64,000 bases of DNA, from positions 186,001 through 250,000 of the forward strand of contig LARU01000002.1 of assembly GCA_001274695.2 (NCBI GenBank), read 5' to 3'. A program made the position numbers and the translations under genes. Within the stretch, counting starts at the first letter, position 1. Each line of letters opens with the position of its first letter. Shown here piece by piece: positions 47,719 to 57,304 of this stretch. The notes beneath the pieces are model-generated. The model did not search any database. It had not been told where the DNA came from and worked only from the letters and a program-made list of their open reading frames with translations. Origin of the DNA: Azoarcus sp. PA01 (GTDB lineage: Bacteria; Pseudomonadota; Gammaproteobacteria; Burkholderiales; Rhodocyclaceae).

Positions 47719-49611
47719 TCAGCTCGCCAGCGACGTCCTGATCTGCTCGAGCGTCGCCGGATCGTCGATCGTCGTCAGGTCGCCCGGATCACGGCCTTCG
47801 GCGAGCGCCTGAATCGAGCGGCGCAGCATCTTGCCCGAGCGCGTCTTCGGCAGTCCGGAGATGAAATGCACGCGACCGGGGCGCGCGATTGCACCGAGCA
47901 GGGTGTCGACGGTCTTCATGACATCTTTCTCGAGTTCGGCGCGTTTCTCGGCGGTATCGACGCGCGAGGCGTCCTTGACCACCGCGAAAGCCATCGGCAT
48001 CTGCCCTTTGAGCGGATCTGCGACGCCCACGACCGCGACTTCGGCGATCGCCGCGTTCGCCTGGATCGCCTCCTCGATCTCGCGCGTGCCGAGACGGTGG
48101 CCGGCGACGTTGATGACATCGTCCATGCGCCCGAGAATCGTGTGGTAGCCGTCTTCGTCCTTGATGCCCCAGTCGGACGACGAGAAGACAATCGGATCCT
48201 TGAACAGCGTGAAATAGGTGCTGACGAAACGGTCGTCCTGGCCCCACACCGTCGACAGGCAGCCCGGCGGCAACGGCGGAACCACGCCGACGATGCCTTT
48301 CTCGTTGGCACCGCATTCACTGCCGTCCTCGCGGAAGATGCGCAGGTCGTAGCCATACACGGGGAAGCTCGGCGAACCGTACTTGATCGGCGTCTCCTCG
48401 ATGCCCCGCACCGCGGAGAGCATCGGCCAGCCCGTTTCGGTCTGCCAGTAGTTGTCGATGACGGGGATGCCGAGCTCGTCCATGATCCACTTGTGCGTCG
48501 TCTCGTCGAGCGGCTCGCCGGCGAGGAAAAGATGCTTCAGCGACGACAGGTCGTATTTCTTCAGGAAAGCCGGGTCCTGCTTCTTCAGCACGCGCACCGC
48601 GGTCGGCGCCGAGAACATCACGTTGACCTTGTATTTCTCGACGATCTGCCACCAGATTCCGGCATCCGGGCGCAGCGGCGTGCCTTCATACATGACGGTC
48701 GCCATGCCGGCCAGGAGCGGCCCGTAGATGATGTAGCTGTGGCCGACGACCCAGCCGATGTCGGAAGTCGAGAACATCGTCTCGCCGGAAAAGCCGGTGA
48801 AAATGTGCTTCATCGACGAGGCGAGCGCAACGGCATAGCCGCCGGTGTCGCGCTGCACGCCTTTCGGCTTGCCGGTGGTGCCGGACGTATACAGAATGTA
48901 GCTCGGCTCGGAGGACTCGAGCCAGGTCACGGGCACCTGCGCGTCGAGGTGCTTCGCGCGCAGCTCGGCGTAATCGACGTCGCGGCCTGCGACTTTGGAG
49001 AAACCCTTGTCGAGCCCGCGGTCCACGATCAGGACTTTCTGCGGCGGGAATTCGGCGATCTTGCACGCTTCATCGACGAGGTGCTTGTAGGGCACCGGTT
49101 TGCCGTTGCGCATGCCGGCGTCCGAACTCACCATCAGCACCGGCTTCGCGTCGTCGATGCGGGTCGCGAGCGAACCTGCCGCGAAGCCGCCGAACACGAC
49201 CGAGTGAATCGCCCCGATTCGGGCGCAGGCGAGCATCGCAAACGCCGCTTCGGCGATCATCGGCATGTAGATCAGCACGCGGTCGCCCTTGCCGACGCCA
49301 AGCTCCTGGTAGATCGCGGCCATGCGTTCGACCTCGCGCTGCAACTGCGCGAACGAGTACACCTTCTCCTCGTCGGTCTCGGTCGAGATATATACCAGCG
49401 CGCGGTCGTCGGGGCGCACCGCGGCGTGGCGATCCACGGCGTTGTAGCAGAGGTTCGTCTCGCCTCCCTTGAACCACTTGACGAACGGGGGCTGCGAAAA
49501 ATCGCAGACCTGCTCGGGCTGCTTGTTCCAGTCGATGAGCCGTGCTTCTTCCGCCCAGAACTGGTCACGGCTGTCGATGGAACGGCGATGAAATTCCTTG
49601 TACGTCGTCAT
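47719..49611 (-). CDS. prpE: propionate--CoA ligase
   Basis: 630-residue acetyl-CoA-synthetase-like enzyme; activates propionate to propionyl-CoA through an acyl-adenylate. N-terminal FHRRSIDSRDQFWAEEARLIDWNKQPEQV is PrpE-like. Adenylation motif YILYTSGTTGKPKGVQRDTGG, then DNYWQTETGWPM, GRMDDVINVAGHRLGT and the catalytic lysine in LPKTRSGKMLRR. Start at 49611 (MTTYKEF) because GGGAGAGG is 8 bp upstream; ATG at 49617 also in frame. An acetyl-CoA ligase role cannot be fully excluded. AcuI-like reductase (acryloyl-CoA to propionyl-CoA) is encoded 1.3 kb upstream. Confidence 0.9.
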   Translation of the reverse strand: MTTYKEFHRRSIDSRDQFWAEEARLIDWNKQPEQVCDFSQPPFVKWFKGGETNLCYNAVDRHAAVRPDDRALVYISTETDEEKVYSFAQLQREVERMAAIYQELGVGKGDRVLIYMPMIAEAAFAMLACARIGAIHSVVFGGFAAGSLATRIDDAKPVLMVSSDAGMRNGKPVPYKHLVDEACKIAEFPPQKVLIVDRGLDKGFSKVAGRDVDYAELRAKHLDAQVPVTWLESSEPSYILYTSGTTGKPKGVQRDTGGYAVALASSMKHIFTGFSGETMFSTSDIGWVVGHSYIIYGPLLAGMATVMYEGTPLRPDAGIWWQIVEKYKVNVMFSAPTAVRVLKKQDPAFLKKYDLSSLKHLFLAGEPLDETTHKWIMDELGIPVIDNYWQTETGWPMLSAVRGIEETPIKYGSPSFPVYGYDLRIFREDGSECGANEKGIVGVVPPLPPGCLSTVWGQDDRFVSTYFTLFKDPIVFSSSDWGIKDEDGYHTILGRMDDVINVAGHRLGTREIEEAIQANAAIAEVAVVGVADPLKGQMPMAFAVVKDASRVDTAEKRAELEKDVMKTVDTLLGAIARPGRVHFISGLPKTRSGKMLRRSIQALAEGRDPGDLTTIDDPATLEQIRTSLAS

Positions 49612-49735
49612 GAGCATTCCTCTCCCTTCAAGATTCCCGTCATTTGCAAACGACTTCAGGCGCCCCTCCGGCTCCCACTCCCGGACCTCGGGAGCGCCCC
49701 GTGACTGCCTTGTATTTTTCTGTTGGCAATGCTGT

Positions 49736-50917
49736 TCAACTTTCCGCCGCGATGTCGTTTTCCGCACTACCGTCCATTTGGTATTTTTCCAGACGGTCGA
49801 GCGGGATTCCGCAACGAAGCCGTGATTCTAGCAACTGCAGCAGCGGAAGCAGCGTGGCGATGACCTGCGGCAGCTGCGACGTGAGCTCGACGCTTTCTCC
49901 GGCCTGGATGCGCTCGAGAACCTGGTCGATGCTGACTGCCTGCGTGATCAGCCGATCGACGAACGCCTGCGTGACTTCTCCCCGGTCGCCGATGACACGG
50001 TTGCCGCCGGCTTGCCGGCCGGTCTGCGCGCGCTGCGTCGCAAGCCCGACCAATTCGCTGACCGTGCCGATGTCGTCGTTCGTCGCATTCGCTACGCCGA
50101 TCGTCACGCTGATGCGGATCTGCTCCTCGCGATAGGTCATCACGAGCTTTTCCATCGCCTTCTGCAGGCGCAGCGCGAACGCGCAGCATCCGCCCCAGCC
50201 CGCTGCCGGCGAGAGCACGGCGAACCGTGCCGGCGCAAGCTCCGTGACGGTATCTTCCTTGCGCACCTTCGTCGAAAGTATTTTCGACAGCTTGCGCGTG
50301 ACGAGCTGCGCGACGTGGGCGCCATGCAGCACCACGAGCTGCTCGTAGCGGTCGATCTCGACGACCATCGCGCTGATGTTGCCGCGGCGCCGCCGCACCA
50401 GGGCGAGTTCCTGCTCCGCGCGCCAGTGCAGGCAGGCTTCGGCGACGAGGCCCGAGACCGGATCGACGGGACTGTGCTTCGCGTGGGCCGCCCTGCTTTC
50501 CTCGAGCTCGCGCCGCGTCTGCGCGAGCCGGGTCAGCGAATCGAGGCGGGCAAGCAGCTCGGCAGCGCCGATGCCTTTGGTGATGAAGTCGTTGGCGCCG
50601 AGGCGGCGCGCGCGTTCGCGCGCCGAATCGTCCTCGTCGCCGGAAATCACGATCACCGGCAGGTCATGGATGCGCGACAGCTTCGACGCCCGGACGCGCT
50701 CGAGCAGGCCGTACCCGTCGAGCTGCGGCATGCCGATGTCGGTCAGCACCACGTGAATCGTCGGATCCACGAGCAACGCCTGCCAGCCGGCTTCGCCGTC
50801 GGCCTCTTCGCGGAACTCGAAACGCCCGCGGATCAGCTTGATGACCGATGCCCGCACCATGCGCGAGTCGTCGACGATCAGCACCTTCGGCAACGGCTGG
50901 CGTTCTTCCTCGCTCAT
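49736..50917 (-). CDS. response regulator with degenerate GGDEF domain
   Basis: 393 residues. Receiver domain at about 10-130 with phospho-acceptor Asp60 in VVLTDIGMPQLDG and KG of FITKGIG. A GGDEF-fold domain follows at about 150-310 (VDPVSGLVAEACLHWRAEQELALVRRR, ...ISVTIGVANA), but the signature is APARF at 228-232 in place of GG(D/E)EF. It should therefore not make cyclic di-GMP and may bind a ligand or partner instead. A C-terminal helical tail (about 320-385) has no recognised domain. Neighbours are prpE and an oxidoreductase; no kinase is adjacent. Confidence 0.85.
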   Translation of the reverse strand: MSEEERQPLPKVLIVDDSRMVRASVIKLIRGRFEFREEADGEAGWQALLVDPTIHVVLTDIGMPQLDGYGLLERVRASKLSRIHDLPVIVISGDEDDSARERARRLGANDFITKGIGAAELLARLDSLTRLAQTRRELEESRAAHAKHSPVDPVSGLVAEACLHWRAEQELALVRRRRGNISAMVVEIDRYEQLVVLHGAHVAQLVTRKLSKILSTKVRKEDTVTELAPARFAVLSPAAGWGGCCAFALRLQKAMEKLVMTYREEQIRISVTIGVANATNDDIGTVSELVGLATQRAQTGRQAGGNRVIGDRGEVTQAFVDRLITQAVSIDQVLERIQAGESVELTSQLPQVIATLLPLLQLLESRLRCGIPLDRLEKYQMDGSAENDIAAES

Positions 50918-50960
50918 GTTCGGGAATCTCCGGTAACGCTCGCCGCGCCGTCGGATGCCT

Positions 50961-51968
50961 TCAGGCGCCTATGCGCACGACGGTACGGCCTTTCACTTCG
51001 CCCTTGATGAAGGCGTCGAACGCGTTCGGCAATTCGTCGAACGCAAGGGTACGGGTAACGGCGGCGAGATGACGCGGCTTGAGATCGCCCGCCAGACGCT
51101 GCCAGACGCGCTGCCGCGTCGGAAAACTCATGTAGCCCGAATCGACGCCGAGCAGGCTCACGCCGCGCAGGATGAACGGGAACACCGTCGTCTCCAGATG
51201 AAAGCTCGCGGCGTTGCCGATGCTCGCGACGGTGCCGGCCTGCTTCATGGTCGCGAGGATCCAGTGCAGGACCTTTCCGCCGACGTTATCGACCGCGCCG
51301 GCCCATTGCGCCGCTTCGAGCGGGCGCACGTTGTCGAAGTCGATCGTGCTGCGCAGGCGCACCTCGGCGGCGCCGAGCCTCTTGAGGTAATCGGTTTCGG
51401 CCTCCTTGCCGGTCAGCGCGACGACGTGATAGCCGAGGCGCGACAGCATGTCGATCGAAAGTCCGCCGACGCCACCTGTCGCACCGGTGACGACGACCGG
51501 GCCGCGCTCGGGGGCGAGCCCGTTGTCTTCCATCCGCACGATCCCGAGCGCGGCCGTGAAGCCGGCCGTGCCGAGCGCCATCGCTTCGAAGAGATCCAGC
51601 CCGTCGGGCAGCGGCACGACCCACCCGGCCGGCACGCGCGCATATTCCGCATAACCGCCGTGGTGCGACACGCCGATGTCGAAGCTCGTTGCGATCACCT
51701 GGTCGCCGGGCCGGAAACGGGCGTCCGAGCTTTCGACGACTTCGCCGGACAGGTCGATGCCGCCGACGCATGGAAAACGCCGGATGATCTTGCCCGCACC
51801 GGTCGCGGCGAGCGCGTCCTTGTAGTTGATGCTGGAATAATGGACCCGGATCAGCACGTCGCCCGCGTCGAGTTGCTCGCGGCTCAGCGTGGTCATGCGG
51901 CTGAAGACTTTTCTGCTTTCGTCCTGATCGATCAGGAACGCTTTGAACGGCGCAGTCACTTGCGGCAA
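50961..51968 (-). CDS. acuI: YhdH/AcuI-type acryloyl-CoA reductase (MDR family)
   Basis: 335-residue zinc-independent medium-chain dehydrogenase/reductase of the YhdH/YhfP group. GroES-like N-terminal part with VHYSSINYKDALAATGAGKIIRRFPCVGGIDLSGEV; NADP-binding VVVTGATGGVGGLSIDMLSRLGYHVVALTGK; DNVGGKVLHWIL. AcuI members reduce toxic acryloyl-CoA to propionyl-CoA with NADPH, which suits the nearby prpE. A general quinone oxidoreductase name is often given to this group. Confidence 0.85.
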   Translation of the reverse strand: MPQVTAPFKAFLIDQDESRKVFSRMTTLSREQLDAGDVLIRVHYSSINYKDALAATGAGKIIRRFPCVGGIDLSGEVVESSDARFRPGDQVIATSFDIGVSHHGGYAEYARVPAGWVVPLPDGLDLFEAMALGTAGFTAALGIVRMEDNGLAPERGPVVVTGATGGVGGLSIDMLSRLGYHVVALTGKEAETDYLKRLGAAEVRLRSTIDFDNVRPLEAAQWAGAVDNVGGKVLHWILATMKQAGTVASIGNAASFHLETTVFPFILRGVSLLGVDSGYMSFPTRQRVWQRLAGDLKPRHLAAVTRTLAFDELPNAFDAFIKGEVKGRTVVRIGA

Positions 51969-52229
51969 CTCCTCTCGGTTGGGATGCTTGGTGAATATGG
52001 ACGGTTTCGGGTGCTACGTTTTTTGGACCGATTATAGCCAGATCGCCGGCTCGACTTTTTCACGGTCCCCCCAAGCTATGGGACTGCCACGCCCGTTCGG
52101 ACGGCGCGCAAGCGGACGAATCGAAGGCTTACCGCCAAACCATGCCTCTCGTTGACGCGGCCCTCGATGCGGTCGACGCCGATGTCGAATTTCTGCCCGC
52201 GCAGAACGTGCCGGCCGCTTGGCACTCCT

Positions 52230-54152
52230 TCACCCGCCGGCGCGCGTCTCGAGAGCCTCCCAGCGCACCAGCGCCTCTTCGATTTCCCGCTCCACGGTGT
52301 CGAGCCGCTCCTTGATCTGCACGGCTTCGTGCGGCGCTTGCTGGTACAGCGCCGGGTCCGCCAGGCGCGCTTGCAGGGTTCCCTGTTCCGCCTCCAGCGC
52401 GGCAATGCGGTCGGGCAAGGCGTCGAGCTCCCTTTTCTCGTTGAACGACAGTTTGCCGGCGCGCGACGCTGTCATCGCGGGTGTTTTGGGTGCGGGCGCA
52501 GCGCTTTTGGTCTGCGTCGCGGCCAGCCGCGCCTGCTCCGCGCCGCGCTCCGCTTCGGCCTGCTTGACCCGCTGCCAGTCGGCATAGCCGCCGGCATATT
52601 CTCCCCAGCGCCCGTCACCTTCGGCTGCGATCACCTGGGTCACGACGTTGTCGAGAAACGCGCGGTCGTGGCTGACGAGAAACAGCGTGCCTTCGTAGGC
52701 GGACAGCAATTCCTCGAGCAGATCGAGGGTTTCGATGTCGAGGTCGTTCGTCGGTTCGTCGAGCACCAGCACGTTGGCCGGGCGGGCGAACAGCCGGGCG
52801 AGCAGCAGGCGGTTGCGCTCGCCGCCGGACAGCGATTTCACCGGCGAACGCGCACGCTGCGGCGCGAACAGAAAATCACCGAGGTAACCGATGACGTGCT
52901 TGCGCTCGCCGCCGATCTCGACGAAGTCCGAACCCGGGCTGATGACTTCGGTGAGCGGCAGCTCGGGGTCGAGCTGCTCGCGCAGCTGGTCGAAGTAGGC
53001 GACCGTCTGACGCGTGCCGCGGCGCACCGTCCCGGCATCCGGGCTGATCTCGCCGAGGATCAGCTTCAGGAGCGTCGTCTTGCCGGCGCCGTTCGGACCG
53101 ATCAGGCCGATGCGGTCGCCGCGCAGGATCCGCGTCGAGAAGCCGCGCACGACGACGCGGTCGCCGAAGCGCTTCGTCACGTCCGTCAGTTCGGCGACCA
53201 TCTGGCCGCTCTGCTCGCCCTTGTCGACGGCGAGCTTCACGTTGCCGAGCCGCTCGCGCCGCGCCGCCCGGTCGCGGCGCAGCGCCTCGAGCCGTCGCAC
53301 CCTCCCCTCGTTGCGCGTACGTCGCGCCTCGACCCCCTTGCGTATCCACACTTCTTCCTGCGCGAGCACCTTGTCGAACCGCGCGCTCGCTTTCGCCTCG
53401 GCGTCGAGCTCTTCGGCCTTGCGCCGCTGATAGTCGCTGAAACGCCCGGGATAGCTCGCGAGTTTGCCGCGATCGAGCTCGATGATGCGGGTCGCGACGT
53501 TGTCGAGAAACACGCGGTCGTGGGTGATCACGACGACCGTGCCGCGGAAATCCCGGATCAGCGCTTCGAGCCACAGGATGCCGTCCAGGTCGAGGTGGTT
53601 CGTCGGCTCGTCGAGCAACAGCAGGTCCGGCTCCGCGACCAGCGCCCGCGCCAGCGACACGCGCTTGACACCGCCGCCGGACAAGCTCGCAACCAATGCG
53701 TCACCCGGCAGGCCGAGGCGCAGCAGGACCTCGTCGACGCGCTGGTTGAGCCGCCACGCGTCGGCAGCTTCGACCGCGTGCTGCAGCGCCTCGAGCCGCG
53801 CCAGCGTCGCTTCACTGGCCGATTCCGCGACTGCGTGCATCGCCGCGTGATACTCGACCAGAAGGCGCGCGGCATCCCCCAGCCCGTCGGCGATCGTCGC
53901 GAACACGTCGCGTTCGAGCGGGAAGTCGGCCTCCTGCGGCACGTACGCGACTTTCAGCCCCGACTGCCGCCACACCGCCCCGTCGTCGAGCGCCGACTGC
54001 CCGGCCAACACCCGCAGCAGGCTGGACTTGCCCGAGCCATTTCGCCCGATCAGCGCCACGCGCTCGCCCGCATCGAGCTGGAAGTCCGCATGGGAGAGCA
54101 GATCCACGTGTCCGTAAGCGAGACAGGCGTTGTCGACAGAAAGCAGCGGCAT
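52230..54152 (-). CDS. uup: ABC-F family ATPase (Uup-like)
   Basis: 640 residues, two ABC ATPase domains and no membrane part. Walker A motifs GRNGSGKSS (about 37-45) and GPNGAGKTT; signatures LSGGGVKRVSLARAL and LSGGERNRLLLARL; Walker B LLLLDEPTNHLD and VLVLDEPTNDLD. The first signature has LSGGG rather than LSGGQ. The C-terminal extension (about 560-635), NEKRELDALPDRIAALEAEQGTLQARL, is the coiled coil that binds branched DNA in Uup. Start at 54152 (MPLLSVDNA); ATG at 54167 is also in frame. Acts on ribosomes and/or replication intermediates. Confidence 0.92.
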   Translation of the reverse strand: MPLLSVDNACLAYGHVDLLSHADFQLDAGERVALIGRNGSGKSSLLRVLAGQSALDDGAVWRQSGLKVAYVPQEADFPLERDVFATIADGLGDAARLLVEYHAAMHAVAESASEATLARLEALQHAVEAADAWRLNQRVDEVLLRLGLPGDALVASLSGGGVKRVSLARALVAEPDLLLLDEPTNHLDLDGILWLEALIRDFRGTVVVITHDRVFLDNVATRIIELDRGKLASYPGRFSDYQRRKAEELDAEAKASARFDKVLAQEEVWIRKGVEARRTRNEGRVRRLEALRRDRAARRERLGNVKLAVDKGEQSGQMVAELTDVTKRFGDRVVVRGFSTRILRGDRIGLIGPNGAGKTTLLKLILGEISPDAGTVRRGTRQTVAYFDQLREQLDPELPLTEVISPGSDFVEIGGERKHVIGYLGDFLFAPQRARSPVKSLSGGERNRLLLARLFARPANVLVLDEPTNDLDIETLDLLEELLSAYEGTLFLVSHDRAFLDNVVTQVIAAEGDGRWGEYAGGYADWQRVKQAEAERGAEQARLAATQTKSAAPAPKTPAMTASRAGKLSFNEKRELDALPDRIAALEAEQGTLQARLADPALYQQAPHEAVQIKERLDTVEREIEEALVRWEALETRAGG

Positions 54153-54264
54153 GGCGAGGGGACTCATTGGAATGAAAAGCCATTTTACCGGCCTGCTACC
54201 ATAGCGGCGCATTCGAGCATAATGCGGTGCAACATTTTGCAGACAACACCATCGGCGAGGCGGC

Positions 54265-56388
54265 ATGGAAGCATTGTTGGGGCGGTTCCGCGAAGAACAC
54301 GACGACGACCTCGCCCTGTGGGTCGCGCTGGTCGATGAGCTGCGCCCGGCCAGTGCGTCCGACACGCAAGCGGCGATCGCGGCGTTGCGCGGCCTGACGC
54401 AGACGCTCGCCGTCCGCCACGACCTTGCAGAAGGGCTGTGCGACGCGTTGATCCGGCTCTTTCGCGAGCGCAAGCAGGTGTCGCTGTACGTCTCGTCCGG
54501 CCTGCTGCCGTCCACCGGTTTCTTTTCCGAGACGGCGCACCGCATTTCCGGACGGCTGCTGCCCGAAGTCGTCGACACCGACTACATGAAGGACGTGCTG
54601 AGCGTCGTCTTCCACCGCAAGGACGACGAGGCCTGGGTCACCGCGATCCCCGACGCGGAGTGGATCGAGTTCCTGCGCAGCGTTTTCGGATCGACTCCGC
54701 TCCAGCGCGACAACACCGAAGAGGGTTACGGGCTGCCGCATGCCGCTGCCGAGATCCTCGAGGCGCTGCGGGTATTGTCGTACCACGTGTCGGCGATCGG
54801 GCTGGAGCCCGAGCTGATCCGCGTCGATCCGACGCTCGAGGAACACGAATCGCCGTTTCTGGCGCAGAACGAAGAACTGGTGGCCTATCTCAACCACTAT
54901 CGGCGCGCCTGGAAGGACGGCTCCGAGTTGGTCGAAGACGAAAAGCACCTGCAGGTGATGCTCGACCAGTGCGACGACGTCCTCCTGCGGATTCGCAAGC
55001 GCGCGGCGAAGATCGGCACGAGCCTGGCGCTCACGTTCAAGCTCGAACGCCTGCGCCAGCACCTCGACCGGATGGCCGACCTGCTGTTCCTGCTCCATCG
55101 GCTGCACGCCGAACGACGCATCGACGCGGTCGCGGCGCAGATCGTCGGGATCTTCAAGCAGCTGGTGCACGCCGAATGCCGCAAGAACAAGCTCTCCGAC
55201 TACTGGGGGCAGAACGTCGAGCTGCTGTCGATGCGCATGACCGAAAGCGCAAGCAAGACCGGCGAGCACTACATCACCTCGACCCGCCGCGAATACTTCG
55301 GCATTCTCGGCTCGGCCGCGCTCGGCGGGCTGATCATCGCGGCGATGACAGGCCTGAAGATCGTGCTGGGCCGCGAGGGTTTCGCGCCGATGACCGAAGC
55401 CCTGGCGTTTTGCCTCAACTACGGCATCGGCTTCGTGCTGATCCACATTCTCGGCGGTACGGTGGCGACCAAGCAGCCTGCGATGACGGCCAACGCGATC
55501 GCCGCGTCGATCGGCGAAGCGCAGGGCAAGAACAGCAACCTCGAGAACCTCGTCGAACTCATTGCGCGCACCGTGCGCAGCCAGCTTGCCGCAATCCTCG
55601 GCAACATCGGCGTCGCGATTCCGATGGCGATGCTGATCGCGATCGGGATCGACTGGCTCACCGGCGATCCATTCACCGAAGCGGGCAAGGCGCGCGAACT
55701 GCTCAGGCAGGTCGATCCCCTCAGCGGCGCCGTCCTGTTCGCCGCAATCGCCGGTTTCTGCCTGTTCCTGTCCGGGCTGATCGCCGGCTACTACGACAAC
55801 CTGTCGGCCTACGAACGCATTCCGCAGCGCCTGTTGCAGCTGCGCTGGCCTCGCCGGGTGTTCGGCGCCGCGCGCATGGAGCGCGTCGCGGCCTATATCG
55901 AGAACAACCTCGGCGCGCTGGCCGCGAATTTCTTCTTCGGTTTCCTGCTCGGTGGCGTGACGGCGCTCGGAGTTCTGTTCGGCCTGCCGCTCGACATCCG
56001 TCACATCGCTTTCTCGTCCGCGTACGTCGGCTACGCTGCGGTCGGCATGGACTTCACGTTGAGCTGGCAGCTGGCCGCGCTGTCGGCAGCGGGGATCGCG
56101 CTCATCGGACTCACGAACCTCGGGGTCAGCTTCGCGCTGACCCTCTACGTCGCGCTGCGCGCGCGTCGCATCACTTTCGCGCAGGGACGCGAGCTGGGGA
56201 AAATGATCGTCCGGCGCTTCGTCTCGCGTCCCCGCGATTTCCTGCTACCGCCATCCCCGACGGTGCAGGCCGAAGAACAGAACGGAGAAGCACCGCTTCC
56301 TCAGTCCGAACCGCACAACGGCCACGTCAGCCACAAAATCCTCGGAAATGGCAAAGGCGTGCTTGGTCACCGGCGCACGAACGGCTAG
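54265..56388 (+). CDS. Gcr family membrane protein (annotated as site-specific recombinase)
   Basis: 707 residues. The N-terminal soluble helical half (about 1-340) is followed by a membrane half with six to seven hydrophobic segments (about 350-640) such as IILGSAALGGLIIAAM-like FGILGSAALGGLIIAAMTG and ANFFFGFLLGGVTALGVLFGLP. The family is often called site-specific recombinase Gcr after a gonococcal gene, but no recombinase catalytic motif is present and the topology argues against DNA recombination. A tRNA gene follows 12 bp after the stop. Function unknown. Confidence 0.85.
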   Translation: MEALLGRFREEHDDDLALWVALVDELRPASASDTQAAIAALRGLTQTLAVRHDLAEGLCDALIRLFRERKQVSLYVSSGLLPSTGFFSETAHRISGRLLPEVVDTDYMKDVLSVVFHRKDDEAWVTAIPDAEWIEFLRSVFGSTPLQRDNTEEGYGLPHAAAEILEALRVLSYHVSAIGLEPELIRVDPTLEEHESPFLAQNEELVAYLNHYRRAWKDGSELVEDEKHLQVMLDQCDDVLLRIRKRAAKIGTSLALTFKLERLRQHLDRMADLLFLLHRLHAERRIDAVAAQIVGIFKQLVHAECRKNKLSDYWGQNVELLSMRMTESASKTGEHYITSTRREYFGILGSAALGGLIIAAMTGLKIVLGREGFAPMTEALAFCLNYGIGFVLIHILGGTVATKQPAMTANAIAASIGEAQGKNSNLENLVELIARTVRSQLAAILGNIGVAIPMAMLIAIGIDWLTGDPFTEAGKARELLRQVDPLSGAVLFAAIAGFCLFLSGLIAGYYDNLSAYERIPQRLLQLRWPRRVFGAARMERVAAYIENNLGALAANFFFGFLLGGVTALGVLFGLPLDIRHIAFSSAYVGYAAVGMDFTLSWQLAALSAAGIALIGLTNLGVSFALTLYVALRARRITFAQGRELGKMIVRRFVSRPRDFLLPPSPTVQAEEQNGEAPLPQSEPHNGHVSHKILGNGKGVLGHRRTNG

Positions 56389-56400
56389 AATTGCGCGCTT

Positions 56401-56475
56401 CTCCTCGTAGTTCAATGGATAGAACGAGCGCCTCCTAAGCGCTAGATGTGAGTTCGATTCTCGCCGAGGAGACCA
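56401..56475 (+). tRNA. tRNA-Arg(CCU)
   Basis: Acceptor stem CTCCTCG (56401-56407) pairs with CGAGGAG (56465-56471). The anticodon arm AGCGC-CTCCTAA-GCGCT gives anticodon CCU, and the T arm contains TTCGATT. Discriminator A at 56472 and an encoded CCA at 56473-56475. No integrase or duplicated tRNA end is seen nearby. Confidence 0.95.
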
Positions 56476-56506
56476 CTTCCCACCCTCCTCCCCGGGGGTC
56501 GCCCCG

Positions 56507-57304
56507 TCACTCCAGGCCTTTCAGCAGTGCCTTCAGATACTCCACGGGAATCGCGTAGCTGATGCCGGACGGGTCGCTCAGGATGTTTTCCTTCGTCGAC
56601 TTGACGAACACCATGTTGATCACCCCGACGAGTCGCCCCGTCTCGGAATCGAAGACCGGGCTTCCGCTGTTTCCGGGGTAAGTCGTCGCATCGAGCTGAT
56701 AAATGCGGAAAGGATCGTTCGACAGGCGGCGGATCAGCACCTGGTCGAGATGCTGCGCACGCAGCTGCGGAATTCCGATCGGCGTGATCGCGGCGACGAT
56801 GCCACGGTGCGTCACGGGCGATAGTCCCAAAACGCTGCCGATCGGAAAACCGGTCAGGGCGATGCTCTGCCCTTCGCGGACGCGGTCGGAAGTCTCGTCG
56901 ACGGACAGCGAAGGCAGCGGCGGTCCGCCTTCGAGCCGCAGCACCGCGAGATCGTGGTTCTTGTCGACTGCAAGCTTGCTGACTTTGCGGATCGTCGCCT
57001 GCCGCTCGCCGGGCACTGCCACCGCGAGCGTTTCCATCTGATCGTCGGCGAGCGCATCGGGTACGACATGCGCATTGGTCGCGATCATCATTCCGTTCCC
57101 GACAGCGAAACCGGTGCCGAAGAACTTGAAGGCGGGAGCCCGGGTGCGCTGGAAAGTGCCGATCGCAACCACCGACGGCTTGATGCGCGACACGGTATCG
57201 ACGAGATCGGCCCCCGCCGGGAGCGAAGTCAGCATCGCACCGGCCGTCGTCGCGGCGACAATGAGGCTGCGCCTAAGCGCACTGTGCGCCGCGCTGAAAT
57301 TCAT
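56507..57304 (-). CDS. periplasmic trypsin-like serine protease (S1C-like, no PDZ)
   Basis: 265 residues. Signal peptide or anchor at about 11-32, then a chymotrypsin-fold protease. The triad is visible: His79 in TNAHVV, Asp118 in DKNHDLAVL and Ser213 in YPGNSGSPVF. Unlike DegP it lacks PDZ domains. Its stop-side neighbour is tRNA-Arg. The start overlaps the transglycosylase gene stop by 4 bp, so the two are coupled and lie just downstream of the nucleotide-sugar dehydrogenase and prs genes. It may process surface or exopolysaccharide-associated proteins (inference). Confidence 0.87.
   Translation of the reverse strand: MNFSAAHSALRRSLIVAATTAGAMLTSLPAGADLVDTVSRIKPSVVAIGTFQRTRAPAFKFFGTGFAVGNGMMIATNAHVVPDALADDQMETLAVAVPGERQATIRKVSKLAVDKNHDLAVLRLEGGPPLPSLSVDETSDRVREGQSIALTGFPIGSVLGLSPVTHRGIVAAITPIGIPQLRAQHLDQVLIRRLSNDPFRIYQLDATTYPGNSGSPVFDSETGRLVGVINMVFVKSTKENILSDPSGISYAIPVEYLKALLKGLE

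Noticed and set aside
54265..56388. Site-specific recombinase next to a tRNA gene, suggesting an integrative element
   Set aside because: The Gcr protein has membrane helices and no tyrosine- or serine-recombinase active site, and no duplicated tRNA end or cargo region is present.
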